Of a DNA stretch of 64,000 nucleotides, positions 11,210 through 23,697 are shown piece after piece. The stretch's first letter is position 1. The number at the start of each line of letters is the position of its first letter. The DNA is from Heligmosomoides polygyrus polygyrus (lineage: Eukaryota > Nematoda > Chromadorea > Rhabditida > Heligmosomidae). The DNA is taken from assembly GCA_947396885.1 (NCBI GenBank), contig OX377203.1:23501253-23565252 (forward strand), read 5' to 3'. The notes under the pieces were generated by a model. The model saw only the letters and a program-made list of their open reading frames with translations. It was not told the DNA's origin and did not search any database. Made by a program: the position numbers and the translations under genes.

Positions 11210-13060
11210 TTGTACTGCAGCTATGAACAGGATTTCAAGAGCTTTGATGATTACGTCACCATTTGGTGCAACCCTAAAAAATTCACCAGTGCGGCAACAG
11301 CGGAATCGAATGAATATCACGGAACAACGCGAGCGCTGTCGCCAGCTTCTGACTGATTTGAAAGCGAGATGTCCACCAACATACGTCGTCATCGGCTAAA
11401 TGAAAGCAAAGCGCTATTAAGACGAATAGGCAACATGATTAAGGTCCGCCAAAGAGCAACAAAAAAATTTAGACAAGTTTTTTCGGTTCACAGACGAAGT
11501 GGACTGGAGCCAACCAACATCCTTGGAATGTGACAGGTACTGCGACTACTCTCATTATTTCTTGTGATTTTATATACGTAATTCTGTTCAATTGCTCTGT
11601 TGCTAAACAAGTATGTTTAAGATTAGTTTTGTAAATTATGGCATAATAACGTAATTTTAAGAAGAAATTCCCAGAATTTTTCAGAATTTCACGAGCAACA
11701 CTCTTTAGCTTTCCGAGTGAGGGAATGATACGACAATCTGCCAACATCGCACGTCAGATGAAGCAAATGCTTACTTTAGGGACCTGCTGGTTCCCACTTT
11801 TAATCAACCGAATCAACGGTGTGCTGCGACACCGCTCGGCTCTAGATACTCGCATTTTTTCCTCTACAAGACATCTTCCTACTTAGTGATTTATCACCTA
11901 AAAGAACCGCTTAAGTCTTAACTACAAAGTATTTAGAAACATCATATTAATCCCGCTAAGAATAAGCAACTTTTCTGGGCGACCTTTTGAACTAGCCATC
12001 CAGCAAACTTAAAACTGCAAATTCGCTTTGCCATCAACAGCTGTCAACTTTTGAAAAATGCAGCGGTATCTTGCATTCCCCATCTTGATGTGTTATTAAT
12101 AGCGTCTACTGCACTCATATCCAACCTTATAGGCCTTAGGTCCATCTCTTCTTACGTTATGTATGTGTGTATTATATTGAAGTATTTCAATGTATCATTT
12201 AAAATGCTTTTGTTGTTTGCAGAAAGGCTAATAACGTACTACAACGTAAATTTGATATCCTGCTTTCCAAGTTTCATTCTGAATTCCCTTCTTGGAAGAG
12301 CGTATAGCAAACGCAAGTCGTAGTCCTCAAACAGTCCCATACATAGAAACATTGAAGCGAAGGCAATTATGAAGCACAATCTAAAATCAAGGTCATTGAA
12401 TTGACGAGTCATTTACTGTCGTTGCTACGCTGCACATTTTTCAAATGCGAAGCAAAATAAAGAGTCCTGCGCATTGAGCTACTGGCGATTACGATGAGCC
12501 CAAGAGTAGGTAGGAAAACTTTATTCTAAGGACTTTGTGCTTCTGTCAAAGATACAGCTTTACTCTAATATTCGCAGAGCTTCGGTTCTAGTTGCCGACC
12601 CTAATATGTTTCCCACAACATTAACGGAACTCACGCGACCATCATAAACAGTAGCGAGTTCACGAGTAGGGCTAAGTATCCACCGCAACTAAGGATCTTT
12701 CCGCCAGCGTCTGAGATCCTGTGGCGTATAGGAAACTCCTCATTCGTCTCGGTATTCCCTATGTTGCATAAACACCTGAAATGTCCTGCATACCGTTTAT
12801 GTACCATGTGCTGAGCTCTCGATGATTTCCTTGTATCTCTATATGTATCTAGAAACTTTTTATAAATGCTGAACCGAAATGTGTAAGAACTTCAAAGCCC
12901 GATATGAGTAAAAAGTAATGTACAGCACCAATCATTCTCTAATCAAGCAAGCACCAAAACCTGGTCGATCTGTGAGAAGAATTTAATTTAAAATTCCCAC
13001 GCCCCATACATATAACAGTTGTCATGTAGCAGTGTTTTGTTTTAGCAGACTTTGCAAAGC
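11210..13060. other. No recognisable gene
   Basis: Short ORFs only, mostly AT-rich. No termini, tandem repeats or RNA genes were recognised. Confidence 0.45.
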
Positions 13061-13066
13061 AAAAGA

Positions 13067-13345
13067 ATTGAGGATAAGGATAAAGGACGGCGTTATTCAA
13101 TCCCCTTTGGGATGCGCCACGCATTCTACTTCTACGGGATGTCGTGGAGGCGATTTGAATGCATATTTGGCCATATAATGACTGCCGGTGGCCAGCCGGT
13201 GAATAAGTCAGCGCTTTATCGTTCTCAGACAAATCTGGTACCAATTCACCGAACCAGGAGGGATAGAAGGCTTGGTTGGCCTGAGTGGGAAATCCGAACC
13301 AGGAACCTGGTGCAGACGACAGCCGGCGCCTCCTCCGACTGCCCA
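13067..13345 (-). mobile_element. tRNA-derived SINE, family A (minus orientation, 5'-truncated)
   Basis: Reverse-complemented, this reads GCAGTCGGAGGAGGCGC, then a B-box-like GGTTCGGATTTCCC, a conserved body (GGTACCAATTCACCG, TGACTTATTCACCGGC) and a tail of CCTTTATCCTTATCC. The same body recurs at 17140-17430, 49431-49727 and 59037-59332. The first bases of the tRNA-like head seen in the longer copies are missing. ORFs through it on both strands are incidental. Confidence 0.85.
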
Positions 13346-14416
13346 AAGAAAAACGAAAAGAGTTATGACTCCTTAAAACTGGTTGTGGATAGCAAAAACA
13401 TCTGAATACATATAGATATAATACGGACAAAAACTGATGCAACAATGGGCTCCTACACAATATTTGTGGCACCGCCGAGTGTCGTTAGAGCAATGTAGCC
13501 GTCCTTACTCAGCGTAATGTATTGCTTCTAAATAGATGACTACACTCTTGAGAATTGTAATCCATGACAGCACAGAAATCGACTCCCCTGTTTTCTAAAT
13601 AACGATGGATGTCCAGATTCTTTCAAGAAATTTTGGCTTTGTAGGCGCTAACAAAACAAACTCAGAGACATGGATCCGATCGCCATCTCTTCTCTCGAGT
13701 GGGACATTACGATGCTACTGAATCTCCTACAGCATCGGTTGCCTTCAGTTTAATAAATATGTCCTAATTTAAAAAGGTGACTGTCACCCACAGGTTACGC
13801 TGGTCGGGGAGTAACGCATTGCTTTCGTATGAGCAACCACATCATGATGCAGTTCCGTGCCGTGCGTGAGCTTGCTTGGTATGTATAATAAATCCATTAT
13901 TGGTCTGAACTTGCTGCCGTCTCGCGGTCTTCAGAATGATATCCCGTCCTTTGCAAGTCAGTGTTATAACACTAGCGAAAACTAAGTCTACAATGTCGAG
14001 AGTTAAGTATGAAAAGACATGCAGCATTGGTAAAGGACATTCCTCATTTACAATCCCAATGGTGGAGATATGGCGTCTGCAAAAGTGCAGTTATCTGGAC
14101 ACTATTGTACTTTACGGACTCCAGAGGACGAGGAGAGGTCGAAAAAAAATTTTCGCCCAAACATCGCTCAGGGGTTATTTGGGGTGCTGATCACGAACCT
14201 GACATCCGTTTTTGAAATTTCGGCCGATTACAGTAGGTTACGGTAGGTACCGGTGACTAATGCTGTCGAGGTCATAATCACCGATTTCGCCCAAACTTCG
14301 CCTATGGGGTTTATTTCGGGTGCTGATCACGAATCTGACATCCGTTTTTCGTTTAACGCTGAGTACGGTAGGTTACGGTAGGTGCGGATGGCTAAGGCTG
14401 CCAAGGTCATGGTCAC

Positions 14417-14560
14417 CGATTACGAGCAATCCCTTCCTTCTAAGCCGCTCCTGGAAATCGGCTGCGTCCATGTTTAGCTTGTCAGAGACGTCTTTTAGCT
14501 TGAAGTCGCGCAGTTCTTCCTGGCGGCGGTTGTGGAACAGTGCTTGGAGGGCCATGATGC
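14417..14560 (-). pseudogene. Exon-like coding segment inside foldback, unknown gene
   Basis: The minus strand reads a strongly helical, charged peptide starting IMALQALFHNRRQEELRDF and continuing LKDVSDKLNMDAADFQERL with no stop, ending just before a GTGACC that could be a splice donor (14411-14416). Composition is unlike the surrounding noncoding DNA. The MITE at 14564-14724 sits immediately upstream and cuts this frame from its 5' side, where the frame stays open for six codons and then meets a TAA. I do not recognise the protein. It may be a gene fragment picked up between foldback arms. Confidence 0.4.
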
Positions 14561-14563
14561 TTA

Positions 14564-14724
14564 GGCCAGTGTTATACTCCCGCGGGAGCATCCGTGGAAC
14601 GTCCGCTGACTAGGGGTGCACCGCGGACGGTGGGCGTGGCGGGGCGCGGCGATTGGCCAGGTGAGGGATCTCGGCGCGATTCCCGCCCATCCGCGGAAGC
14701 TCCAGCGGGAGTATAACAGGGGCC
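14564..14724. mobile_element. 161-bp MITE, PIF/Harbinger-type (copy 1)
   Basis: Terminal inverted repeats GGCCAGTGTTATACTCCCGC / GGCCCCTGTTATACTCCCGC flank a GC-rich core. TTA lies on both sides (14561-14563, 14725-14727), the 3-bp TWA duplication characteristic of PIF/Harbinger elements. The copy at 27076-27236 has exactly the same length and near-identical sequence, showing recent shared mobility. No coding capacity. Confidence 0.88.
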
Positions 14725-15126
14725 TTAGATTGCTATCTCTCGATTAAGCCTTCGCCTATCGAAGAGTTTCCCGCAGATTTGCGAATTTTCAGGCGATCGC
14801 TGCGGGACCGCCTGCATGCTGTGCTCACCCGTAACACCAATGATAACCCCTACAGCCGTAGTTTGAGCGAAACCGTTGATCATGACCTTGACAGCCTTAG
14901 TCACCCGCACCTACCGTACTCTAGCGTAAAACGAAAAACGGATGTCAGATTCGTGATCAGCACCCCAAATAACCTCCCTAGGCAAAGTTTGGGCGAAAAA
15001 ATTTTTTTCCTCATTCTCTGGAGTCCGTAAAGTATACAATAGTGCCGTTATCTGCATCTTATCTCAGTTATCTGCATTTTTGCGGAAGCCATGTCCCTAC
15101 TATTGGAATTGTAAATGGGGAATGCA

Positions 15127-17130
15127 GTGCAGAAGCGGGAGAACACTAAAAGCGATATCGCTCGTAAGATTATCCCAGCCTGCACGAAAGGCCTACTACG
15201 TGGGCTATCTCAGTGACATTGCCCTGACACGTTGCAGCGGAACGTGGTGTATGCCGGAATACTCCCCAACTGAATACCCGAGACAACAACTGAGCAGTGG
15301 ATCTCGTAGTGAAATCGGAAAACCTTGCGGAAGAAGAACAGGTCGGCGAACGTCGACAGTGACAAGGATGGCAAACGGAAACGGAGAAGCTGAAGAAGGT
15401 AAGGGAGAGGTAGAGTTTCGCAATGTCTCGCTTTCGCTTTTTTTTGTTATAATTGTGGAGGAACGTTACCTTAGCGACAGAAAGATGAGTCCCGCAACGG
15501 AAAGCACAACAAGGGTAAGCGGAAGCGCGCTGGCGAACGATATGTATTTTGTAGTTGTACCAATGTAATCCTGAAAACTATTTGTGTGGCTCATGCAGAC
15601 TGCACGAGTTAGAGTAAATTCGATGTGCATTCTCACGTTTTTAGTTGCCGCGCTGAATAACGTCTGTTCTAGGTGCCGCAGTTGCTGGTCGACCTCCTTG
15701 ACAACCTAAACGTTGGGGAAGGCATTGAAGGAGGGAAAAAGTTTAATTCGCGTTACTATACCTCATCCAGGAAGTTCCTATATACTATTAATTCGGACAG
15801 CATCGCCTCCTTCTGGAGGTTCATCTGGCTTATCGATGTGTTGATCTAGATTTTTAGTTATGTACGGCATTCGCATGTAAATTTTAGATAATTAACCCAC
15901 ATCACGTCCAATAAGTTCTAGATTCACGTAAACGTCCTTCAACATTTCAGTCATTGAATCAACACGCTTCGCATTCACCATCTAGGAATAGAAATCATGA
16001 CTAATTTATGACATATGAGAAGAAATTCTCTATCTGTCATCTCTTGAGATCAATAGGTTTCAAGTTTAAGAGGGACTGAACGTACAACTATTTCTGTCGC
16101 ATTTAGCAAGGGTTTAAATCTGAGGTCATTCCTGTCTGCCAAGGAGTCAACGAGATTAAGAGAATTCGCGAGTTGCTTTCTAGCACTGAAAACCTGAAAT
16201 TGTTTTTTGATAAAACGCGCCAGCTTCTAAGTGTAAGTGATTTCAAACAGCGAGTTCTGACGAAGTGCGAGAACGACCTGTGCGAAATATCAGAGCAGAC
16301 ATAACTAATTGTAAGGTGACCAGCGATGAGCTACAGTTTTGGACTTTGTTATGCCATCAGTCACCCCGAGCGAAGCGAAGGACAGAGCGATGTGGGTGAT
16401 GTGCTGAGGGGGGGGGGGGAGGGGGTGCTGTGCTAGCGAAGAGGCCCGATGCTACGCTGAGCTCAGCGATGAGCCAGCATCGCTAGCGGCAGATGACACA
16501 AGCAGTGCTGTGACAGGCCGCTAGCCGCAGATCGCACAACCAGCACGCGTGTGTTCTCTCTCCACAGAGTCTGATACGGTTCTGCCACGAATTGTGTCTG
16601 TTAGGCCGGCAGCAGAGCCTTGCGGGTGCCGCGGACTCGCATGACAATGGCGGCTGGTGCGGCCCGCGAGGTACGCAATACTGCCTACCTTTGCCGGAAG
16701 GAATGTGCTACACCTCCGTTAATGTGCTCAGAGGAATTAGCACTACCTGCAGTGAAGCACTGACAGTAGGGTAGGCATGATGTAGGTCACAACTCTAGAG
16801 TATCCTAGAAATGGGAGCCTTTTCGCCTTGAGTCTCCCTTAATCGAAGAGGTGAGATCCGAGTGAACAAAAACCAGAAACCTCCAATCCTCCCCCTCTCT
16901 CTCCCCCTCCCCAACTAGTAGTGTAGATCTTAACACATTCAATTTCCTTTTCGTAAGGTTCTACGGTAACCACATTTGTTGGTGCTATCTGTATCTCTTA
17001 TAGAAGCATTTCTGAGAAAGCGAATTCAGATTTGCCAAACTATAGCCCAAATTTTTCCATAAGTAATCCTCGTAGTAATCACAAGCGAAATAGAAAGCAG
17101 GATAAGCATCGTATTTGGAAAGAATTTTTG
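15127..17130. other. No recognisable gene; G- and C/T-rich tracts
   Basis: A plus frame at 15080-15568 is open for 162 codons, but its first part lies in the foldback arm and no domain is visible. A 12-G run then GAGGGGG lies at 16408-16425, and a CCCCCTCTCTCTCCCCCTCCCC tract at about 16889-16910. CACCCCGAGCGAAGCGAAGG at about 16363 resembles sequence at 33.5-33.6 kb, marking another dispersed repeat. Confidence 0.4.
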
Positions 17131-17139
17131 AGCGTTTCA

Positions 17140-17430
17140 AACTGCTTGGAGGTGCAGGCTGTCGGAGTGCACACAACTCCGGGTTCTTGGCTCGAATCTC
17201 CAGCCCATGCTAACCAGGTCATTCATTCCTCCGAGCTTGGTTAACTGGTACCGGCAAGGAGAGAACACTGACTTGTTCATAGACTGGACACTGCAGATTT
17301 GGCCTTGTATAAGGCCAAACACGAATTCAAAATGCCCCCACGATATCATGTGGAAGTAGAATGCGTGGCGAATCCCGTAAAAAGATTGACTAGCGCCGGT
17401 CTTTATCCCTCATCTTTATACACACCTAAA
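17140..17430 (+). mobile_element. tRNA-derived SINE, family A (diverged copy)
   Basis: Plus-strand copy with a weakened head, a B-box-like GGCTCGAATCTCC, and body blocks matching the other copies (CTAACCAGGTCATTCATTCC, AACTGGTACC, CTGACTTGTTCAT, GTGGAAGTAGAATGCG) and a CTTTATCCCTCATCTTTAT tail. It is the most diverged of the four copies, so probably the oldest. Confidence 0.75.
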
Positions 17431-17439
17431 AGCTAGGAA

Positions 17440-19234
17440 TGTTCAAGCCAGGAATGTTTTAGTAGGGCTGTCTAGTGTTTTAGTAGGCACATGGTGACCC
17501 TTCCGAGCCACTTAGCGCCCCGAAAAACAAAGAAAGCCCCATCCCGTAAGCTTCAAATTCGACCACGTCCCCGGCGGGTCTCACCCGCAGCTCCTGGCAC
17601 TGCGGGTGAGAGCCGCTGTGAACTACGGCAGCTCCCGGGAACCTTCGAGCCGCGGCTTCCAATAATGATTCAAGGCCTATTGCCGCTGCAGCCGCCTTGC
17701 CACCGACAAATTCTGTATGGATGTAGCTGATCGTAGCGGGATCTAAAGCGGAAACTGATTATGAAACAGCGCTGACAATGGAGTGGGGCTGCAAAGCCGA
17801 GGATGAGTGCCGCCTGAGCGGCAATTTTGGCTCCTGGGAGGCAGTTTTGCTGCCTGTCGCGAGCCGCGTTGACGCAAGCGTGCGGAGGTCTTTACAGTTG
17901 CAGTTACGTAGACAGGTTTGAAGCCATCAAACTGCCGGAACTATAACGATATTCACGTTACAAGCATCATCCTTCGTTACTGCTACTTATCTACCCAGTC
18001 TAGCAGTAAACATTGTTCACAGTCCCATGTCTGACTCAGACCGACATCACACTGGAGCCACAGAAGTGCTGGTAGAGGTATCCGCAGTGGCGCTACTTGG
18101 CCGACGAAATGAGCAATAATAAAGTTCTGAAACCCGGATAACGGGTATAATTTTGCCCAAAAATAGCTGGATAACGGAAAGACAGATAACGGCCAAACAA
18201 CAAAAATTAGAACTGATTTTATGTCGTTATTCCTCCGACGGCACTTCGGATATTCTAGCCTGTCCACCACGAATTTCAAATACGTTAACTTCAACTTCTT
18301 CATTGATGTTTTCCAACTCTAATGAAGTCATTGAATAGGTTCCGAGAAATTTTCTCGACGTGAGTGGGACATGGGTTAATGAGGGAAGTTTTGTGCTCTT
18401 TGAACCAATTTGAATTAGCTTTAGCATTGAATTGTGGGCAAACCGAACAAAATACTTTTCTTGTTCAAGGGTGAAATGTCAAAAAAAAACGTCCCTGGGA
18501 AGAGTAGTTGTAAGATCCTCAAGCCGTGGAGCCAGACTATACCTGACTGCTACAAGGGTCTTTTCCAGAATCTGGAAAGAACCAGAGAAGTCAGAGATGT
18601 TGCTAATCCAGGCAAATTATGTACACAGTTTACAGCAGTTTCATACTCAGGTGGCTAAATGAGAAGAGGCGTGGGACAATCCAGCTGATCCAAGAACAGC
18701 GGAAAGCCTGGAACCCATCCCAGGGTTGAGACAGATGTTCTACTCATGCAGCTCTTATTCGCTCACGTTCCTGCACATTCTAGGATTATCAGCCTCTTGG
18801 CTGTTATATATGGTTCCACATAGTCAGTTTGCTGGTTTTGTTACCCTCGTTTGTCGAGTTTTCGCATAAGTTAAAAAGCTGTTACAACCCGTTGTAATCT
18901 TCGAAAGAGCGCTCTCTTAAGCTTCTCTTGCATATCCAAACACTAAAAAGGTGGTTTTATCAAACATCGGCTGAACGAAGCTTTTTTTTTACAGCTGCGA
19001 CTACTCCTCAACAGTACCCCGCAATCCCAACAACGGAAGAACCTGGAATAATGGATAAAACACTTAGTTGCTCTCGTCACTGAAATTTAATAAATAGGAT
19101 AAGCACGTTTTGAAAGAGCTATATCACATATGGTTACATCACATAAAAGTTGACACCCCTAAAAAGTGATATTCATATGAGTGTTTAACGTTCCCTCTCA
19201 CAATCGACTAGTTTCCAGCATATGAGAAGCGGTT
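17440..19234. other. No recognisable gene; one strong hairpin
   Basis: A perfect 11-bp hairpin (CTCACCCGCAG, 9-nt loop, CTGCGGGTGAG) lies at 17580-17610. GTAGGGCTGTC..TGGTGACCC at 17464-17505 belongs to a dispersed family also seen near 32600 and 62960. Open frames at 18432-18662 have no recognisable motif. Confidence 0.4.
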
Positions 19235-19237
19235 TAA

Positions 19238-20476
19238 CCAGGATACAATCTCAACGGTAGGTCGGAACGGCGCAAGCGTTGTATATGGGCAGAACCGCCT
19301 CTTCCTGGGAGGTAACAAACTGCAGGTATTTCGACCCCAATACAACTCTGCGCAGAGTTAGGGGCGACGGAAGTCACGTGTTGGCGTCCTGTTGATCCAC
19401 ATGCTCCACATCTGAGGGGCACGCGCGGGACAAGGGCTCGTATCGCGGCTCAGCGCAGTGCAAAGGTGGCGTAGTAGGAAAGCACTCGGGCTCGTGAGCG
19501 AAGGGTCGGGGGTTTGGATGCGTTATAGAGCATGTTTACATATAACATGTGCTTCGAACTACAGATTAGCTAAAATGTTCACTTCTGTGTGTCACTTGTT
19601 TGAAGACTATTTTGTGTGACCGTAATTATGTAACGATAGATATTCTGTGGCACTAGTTAAAAGTTTTGACTCCACCGACAAGGCTTCAGTCAAAAAAAAT
19701 TCCGCTGAAACGTCGTCTAGGGGGGTCATTTGGGGTGCTGATCACGAATCTGACATCCATTTTTCACGATTCGGTCGGAGACTACCCATACCGTTAACAA
19801 GGGTGGTCCAGACAGGGTCATCGATTTCGCTGAAACTTCGTCTAGAGGCTATTTGGGGGGCTGACAAAAATCACAAATCTGACATCCGTTTTTCACGATT
19901 CTGTCTCTACCTGCCGTCACCGGCAGAAACTTTAAGAATGTAATCTTGTGCCTTCCTGTATCTATATTATCCAGCAGAATCGTGAAGAACGGATATCAGA
20001 TTCGTGATCAGCACCCCAAATAACCCCTAGACAATGTTTCAGGGAAATCTGTGACCCTGCCTGGACCACCCTTGTTAACGGTATAGGTGGTATGTTATAT
20101 GCATGCTCTATAACACACTACAGTAATCCTAGGTGGATTACCTACATGATAAACATGGATTTTGCAAAAGTGCAAAGGAAACACAGTCTGCGGGATCCAA
20201 ACCCTCGCACCCTCGCTCACGAGCCCGAGCGCCTCCCTACTACGCCACCTGTGCTCTGCTCCGAGTCGCGATACGAGCCCTCATCCAGCGCGCGCCCGTC
20301 AGCTGTGGAGCACGTGAATCAACAGGGCGCCAACACGTGACTTCCGTCGCCCCTAACTCTGCGCAGAATTGTATTGGGGTCGAGATACCTGCAGTTTGTT
20401 ACTTCCCAGGAAGAGGCGGTTCTGCCCATAGACAACATTTGCGCCGTTCCGACCTACCGTTGAGATAGTATCCTGG
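19238..20476. mobile_element. Foldback element with TAA duplications and tRNA-like segments in its arms
   Basis: Arms of several hundred bases are inverted copies: CCAGGATACAATCTCAACGG at the left end pairs with GTATCCTGG at the right. Exact TAA flanks both sides (19235-19237, 20477-20479), a Harbinger-like 3-bp duplication. The arms extend to a centre near 19930-19975, with more insertions in one arm than the other. Each arm holds a tRNA-like stretch, GGTGGCGTAGTAGG ... GGGTTTGGAT, reminiscent of Pol III A and B boxes, in opposite orientations. The core carries the GGGGTGCTGATCACGAATCT block shared with the foldback at 14 kb. No transposase is visible. Confidence 0.78.
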
Positions 20477-20479
20477 TAA

Positions 20480-21549
20480 GTCCTAAATACCTAAAAGAAG
20501 TAGGCATATGCTCCGCATTTCAAAAACAGCTATGATCGGACCGATAACTTACTTTAATTATGCCGTTGAAAACTCTCATTATAAGAGAAGACATCGACAT
20601 CGTTGCTAACGTATCTTCACTATCAGTGGAAATAAAAGACTATCAGCGGAAACGGAGCACAAAATGCTTTTGAAGATTGTTTCTAGAAGCGGCTTTCACG
20701 CTGCCGTTGCAACTGTTGCCGCAACGAGCAAAGAATAAGGGGTGGAGTTCGATGCTTGCTGCAGCTGCAACGCGTGAGATAATATATTGAGATGAGACCT
20801 GTGATATGCCTCCGTTGACGAGCATCAGCAACAAGAAATGATGGGAATCGTAGCTTGTAGCTGAGCCCACACAAGCTTTGCGCAACCGATGCCGGTGTTG
20901 CTGATGCGGGGTTGCGGCAACAGCAGCAACGGAAGTGTGAACGCTGAATAAGGAGTAATAAAATAACTGTAAGAGTGCAGGAACTTGTTGTTCCTTATCC
21001 GGTCCAAAAATTGCGGGAGAACGAATATCAAAACAAATATGCCGAAATCTCCCGACAACCAGACAAGACGGAACAACGGATAAAGCTTAATCCTCTCATC
21101 GCCTATTGAGCAAGCACTCCGTTGCGCGTGCGTATTTCAGTTTTCACCGCTTCCTCATCCGAGCGGTACTAAGCACACGCTCCCGAGTAGCAGGTTAGCA
21201 AGTACGTGTGGACACTTCAGGCTCCACTACTCGTCTTCATCCTGAGCGGTTCCAATTTCACGCTCCCGAGAAGAAGAAAAGCAAGTACTAGTACAGGTTG
21301 CGCGTGGGCATTTCAGTAGGTTATTGTATGAGATCTTTCCCGAAGTGAGCCTTCGAACTCTCTCGTTAAGAGGGATCTCGGGCAGCATGCCGCAGGGCTA
21401 CGTGGCGCGTCCCCGGGTGGTGGATAGGGAAATGAAACGGAAGCCAAGTGCGAAAGTGCGACCCTGCACTGCCCAGACGCAGGTGGTGTGCAGAGGACGG
21501 ACTCCTTGCTCCTGCTGTGTCGGGTCGACTGTGGGAGCGGTATGTGCAC
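20480..21549. other. No recognisable gene
   Basis: Repetitive GTTGCxGCAAC-type motifs occur at about 20700-20940. Open frames on either strand lack domains. The segment ends at ATGTGCAC (21542-21549), the left target duplication of the hAT-type element. Confidence 0.4.
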
Positions 21550-23054
21550 CAGGAGTGTGCGTAATTACGATTTACGATTTTACGATTTACGGCGATTTTT
21601 GGGGAATTTTCTAAGATTTACGATTTACGACATTTTTGGTCTTTTCGTAAATTTTCGTAAGCGTGATCTTTGACCACACACTCACATCGAGCGCGCTCCA
21701 GTTTGAGCATACTTTGCCTAATTTTTGACAGTAGACACCTCCCGCAGGTGTTTAATCTCTGTGTGGAGATTTGACGATCAGCTTTTATCAACATTTTGGA
21801 GATTAGTGGGTGGAACTGCAAATATTTGCTCGAACAAGATGAAATTCTATTCTTCGGCTGGCTCAACGAAGATCTCGTTCAAACATCTCTAGGTCATTTA
21901 ACGCCAGATTTGCCTACAACGAGTAGAGGACTAACACGTCTTCGAGCGGTACGATAAAAGGCGTTACGCTGAAACGGCATTCAAACACTCGGCATACAAT
22001 AAAGTCAAATGTAGAAAAGTTGGAGTTGCATGGTGCATCTCGAATCAACCATCGCTACCTTGTGATGAATCCTCAAAAATTCGGAAATTCTTCAAGGAGC
22101 TACACAAAGCCGGCTCTGATAGCTTCAAAATTTAATTGCGATTGGAAAGTGGTACTCCACGATCAGCCAAGAATTCGCGTATAGCTTGCATAAGACAGGG
22201 TGTAAGGATATTTATTAGATCGTTAATAATTTATGATTCTCTACCGCGGTTCAAGTTCTGGAGCAGCTTGAGATGAAAAAGAAAAAACTTTCGATCAAAA
22301 AGTTGCAAATCTAGTGAATTTTTACTATTTCATCAAAACCTTATATGATTCAACGTCTTGAAACCAGTAATTGGTAGAACTTCGACTTTCTGCTTTTAAG
22401 GTGGGCTAAAAGACAAGACAGTGAGACAGTTTGTGGGATACACTGTATCTCTAGGTTAATCTAAACAGATTGCAGAGCATCTTTTAACTGCACTTCTCAG
22501 TACCAAAACTTTTTGCTGTCTGGAACACTAAATATTGCCGATTATTTTTTTCTTGTGCGAACTCTGTCGAATTTTGGCTCACCGTTGCTAGTATGTAGTG
22601 CCAAGTACCGTCTCCCTTTATGGTTTTTGCAGCACTTGCTCACTAATTTGGCTCAGTAAATTAGCTTTGACATTGAGCTCACAACGAGTGGTACTCGCGT
22701 AATTTTCATTCCAGTCGGTGTGCCCTGGTGTGCGGTTGCTCACTATTGTGCTCTCGTTATCGTTCTGCGGATTCGCTTCTGTTGGCTCATTCTCGACGAA
22801 CAGTTCACTACCAGTGCTTACTTCTTGGCTGTGCTCATTGTGGCAAGTGGGCAAAATCTTTCGTTTCCTGATTGCCACAGGGCTGTCTTTTGAACTACTA
22901 CTGTTCTATTTTCACGCAGTGGCCGGAGAAGCAACACCAGTGGCTGGTAGTGCGAAAGGATCCAAGCCAACTCACATCGAAGTTCCTGAATCGCCGCTAT
23001 CGAAGCCTCCAGGATAAAGTTTAAAAGATCGGACGATGCAGCAGGGTTCCAGAA

Positions 23055-23680
23055 GTGGTCAAGAAAGTGACTGCCGCAATGGCTCGGGAGCTAAGTCTTA
23101 CTCTCGTCGAAAATCGTGAGCTCAAGCGTGGAAATGAAAAGCTTAGGCGTGAAATTGAGAGTCTTAAACCACATCTCAGTTCGGGCTCTGTTCCTCATGT
23201 TACGGTACCATCTGCTAGCTTGCACAACCCGTCACTCGTGTCAGAAACTAGAAAGTTTACGCTCAGTAGTAATCAGTGGTGTTCCCGAGTTGAAGTCTTC
23301 TACAACAAGAGAACGTGTTTGATTTTCAAAGCATTTGTGATATCATGGACTTTTTAAATGTTGAATGTAATCCAATCAGTGTCTATCGTCTGGGCCGACC
23401 TAATCAGGGTGGGGCCCGTTTACTTAAAGTTGTGCTTCAACCACGTATTTTTCAACGTTGTGCTGTGAGAAGAGCTCCTCGTCTTCGCTTTTTCGCTGGA
23501 GGAGGGGTTTACCTTCGTGAATCCCTAACTCTTGAATAGAGGAAGCGGAGACAAGAGCAGCGTAAACGGGGTATAGAATCTAGTTTCGGTCCGCCATTGT
23601 CTGCCATAAGTCAGCAATTAGAAAGCAGCAGAACTGCGTCCGGCCCTATATCGAATTCTGTTGTTACTAAGCAGGAAAAC
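23055..23680 (+). pseudogene. LINE ORF1 (coiled coil plus RNA-binding-like region), frameshifted
   Basis: A leucine/glutamate-rich heptad segment (ELSLTLVENRELKRGNEKLR) predicts a coiled coil. After a frameshift near 23280-23315 follows MDFLNVECNPISVYRLGRP with ARLLKVVL, and an Arg-rich tail (RKRRQEQRKRG after a stop at 23537). This coiled-coil, RNP-like fold, basic tail order is typical of ORF1 proteins of CR1/Jockey LINEs, which bind element RNA. It ends at a TGA near 23682, immediately before ORF2. Confidence 0.7.
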
Positions 23681-23697
23681 TGAGGTGTTCTCCTCGG

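Larger units (their letters stand above)
14037..15126. mobile_element. Foldback (long inverted repeat) element carrying other DNA
   Basis: The left arm (about 14037-14400) and reverse complement of the right arm (about 14900-15126) match over long blocks: CATTCCxCATTTACAATxCC, CACTATTGTA..CTTTACGGAC, then TCGCCCAAAC..GGGGTGCTGATCACGAA and CTGACATCCGTTTTTC. The GGGGTGCTGATCACGAATCT block also forms the core of the foldback at 19238-20476. Between the arms lie an exon-like segment and a nested MITE (14564-14724). No target duplication was located, so the outer borders are approximate. Confidence 0.7.

Noticed and set aside
13052..13472. Coding gene of 117 or 177 aa
   Set aside because: The frames lie in a SINE copy; similar peptides recur wherever that SINE occurs, in either orientation.
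17580..17610. Rho-independent terminator
   Set aside because: A strong hairpin but no following T run, and bacterial termination does not apply to this genome.
19234..20468. Duplicated host gene (STGRQHVTSVAPNSAQ peptides)
   Set aside because: The matching peptides are translations of inverted arms of one foldback element.
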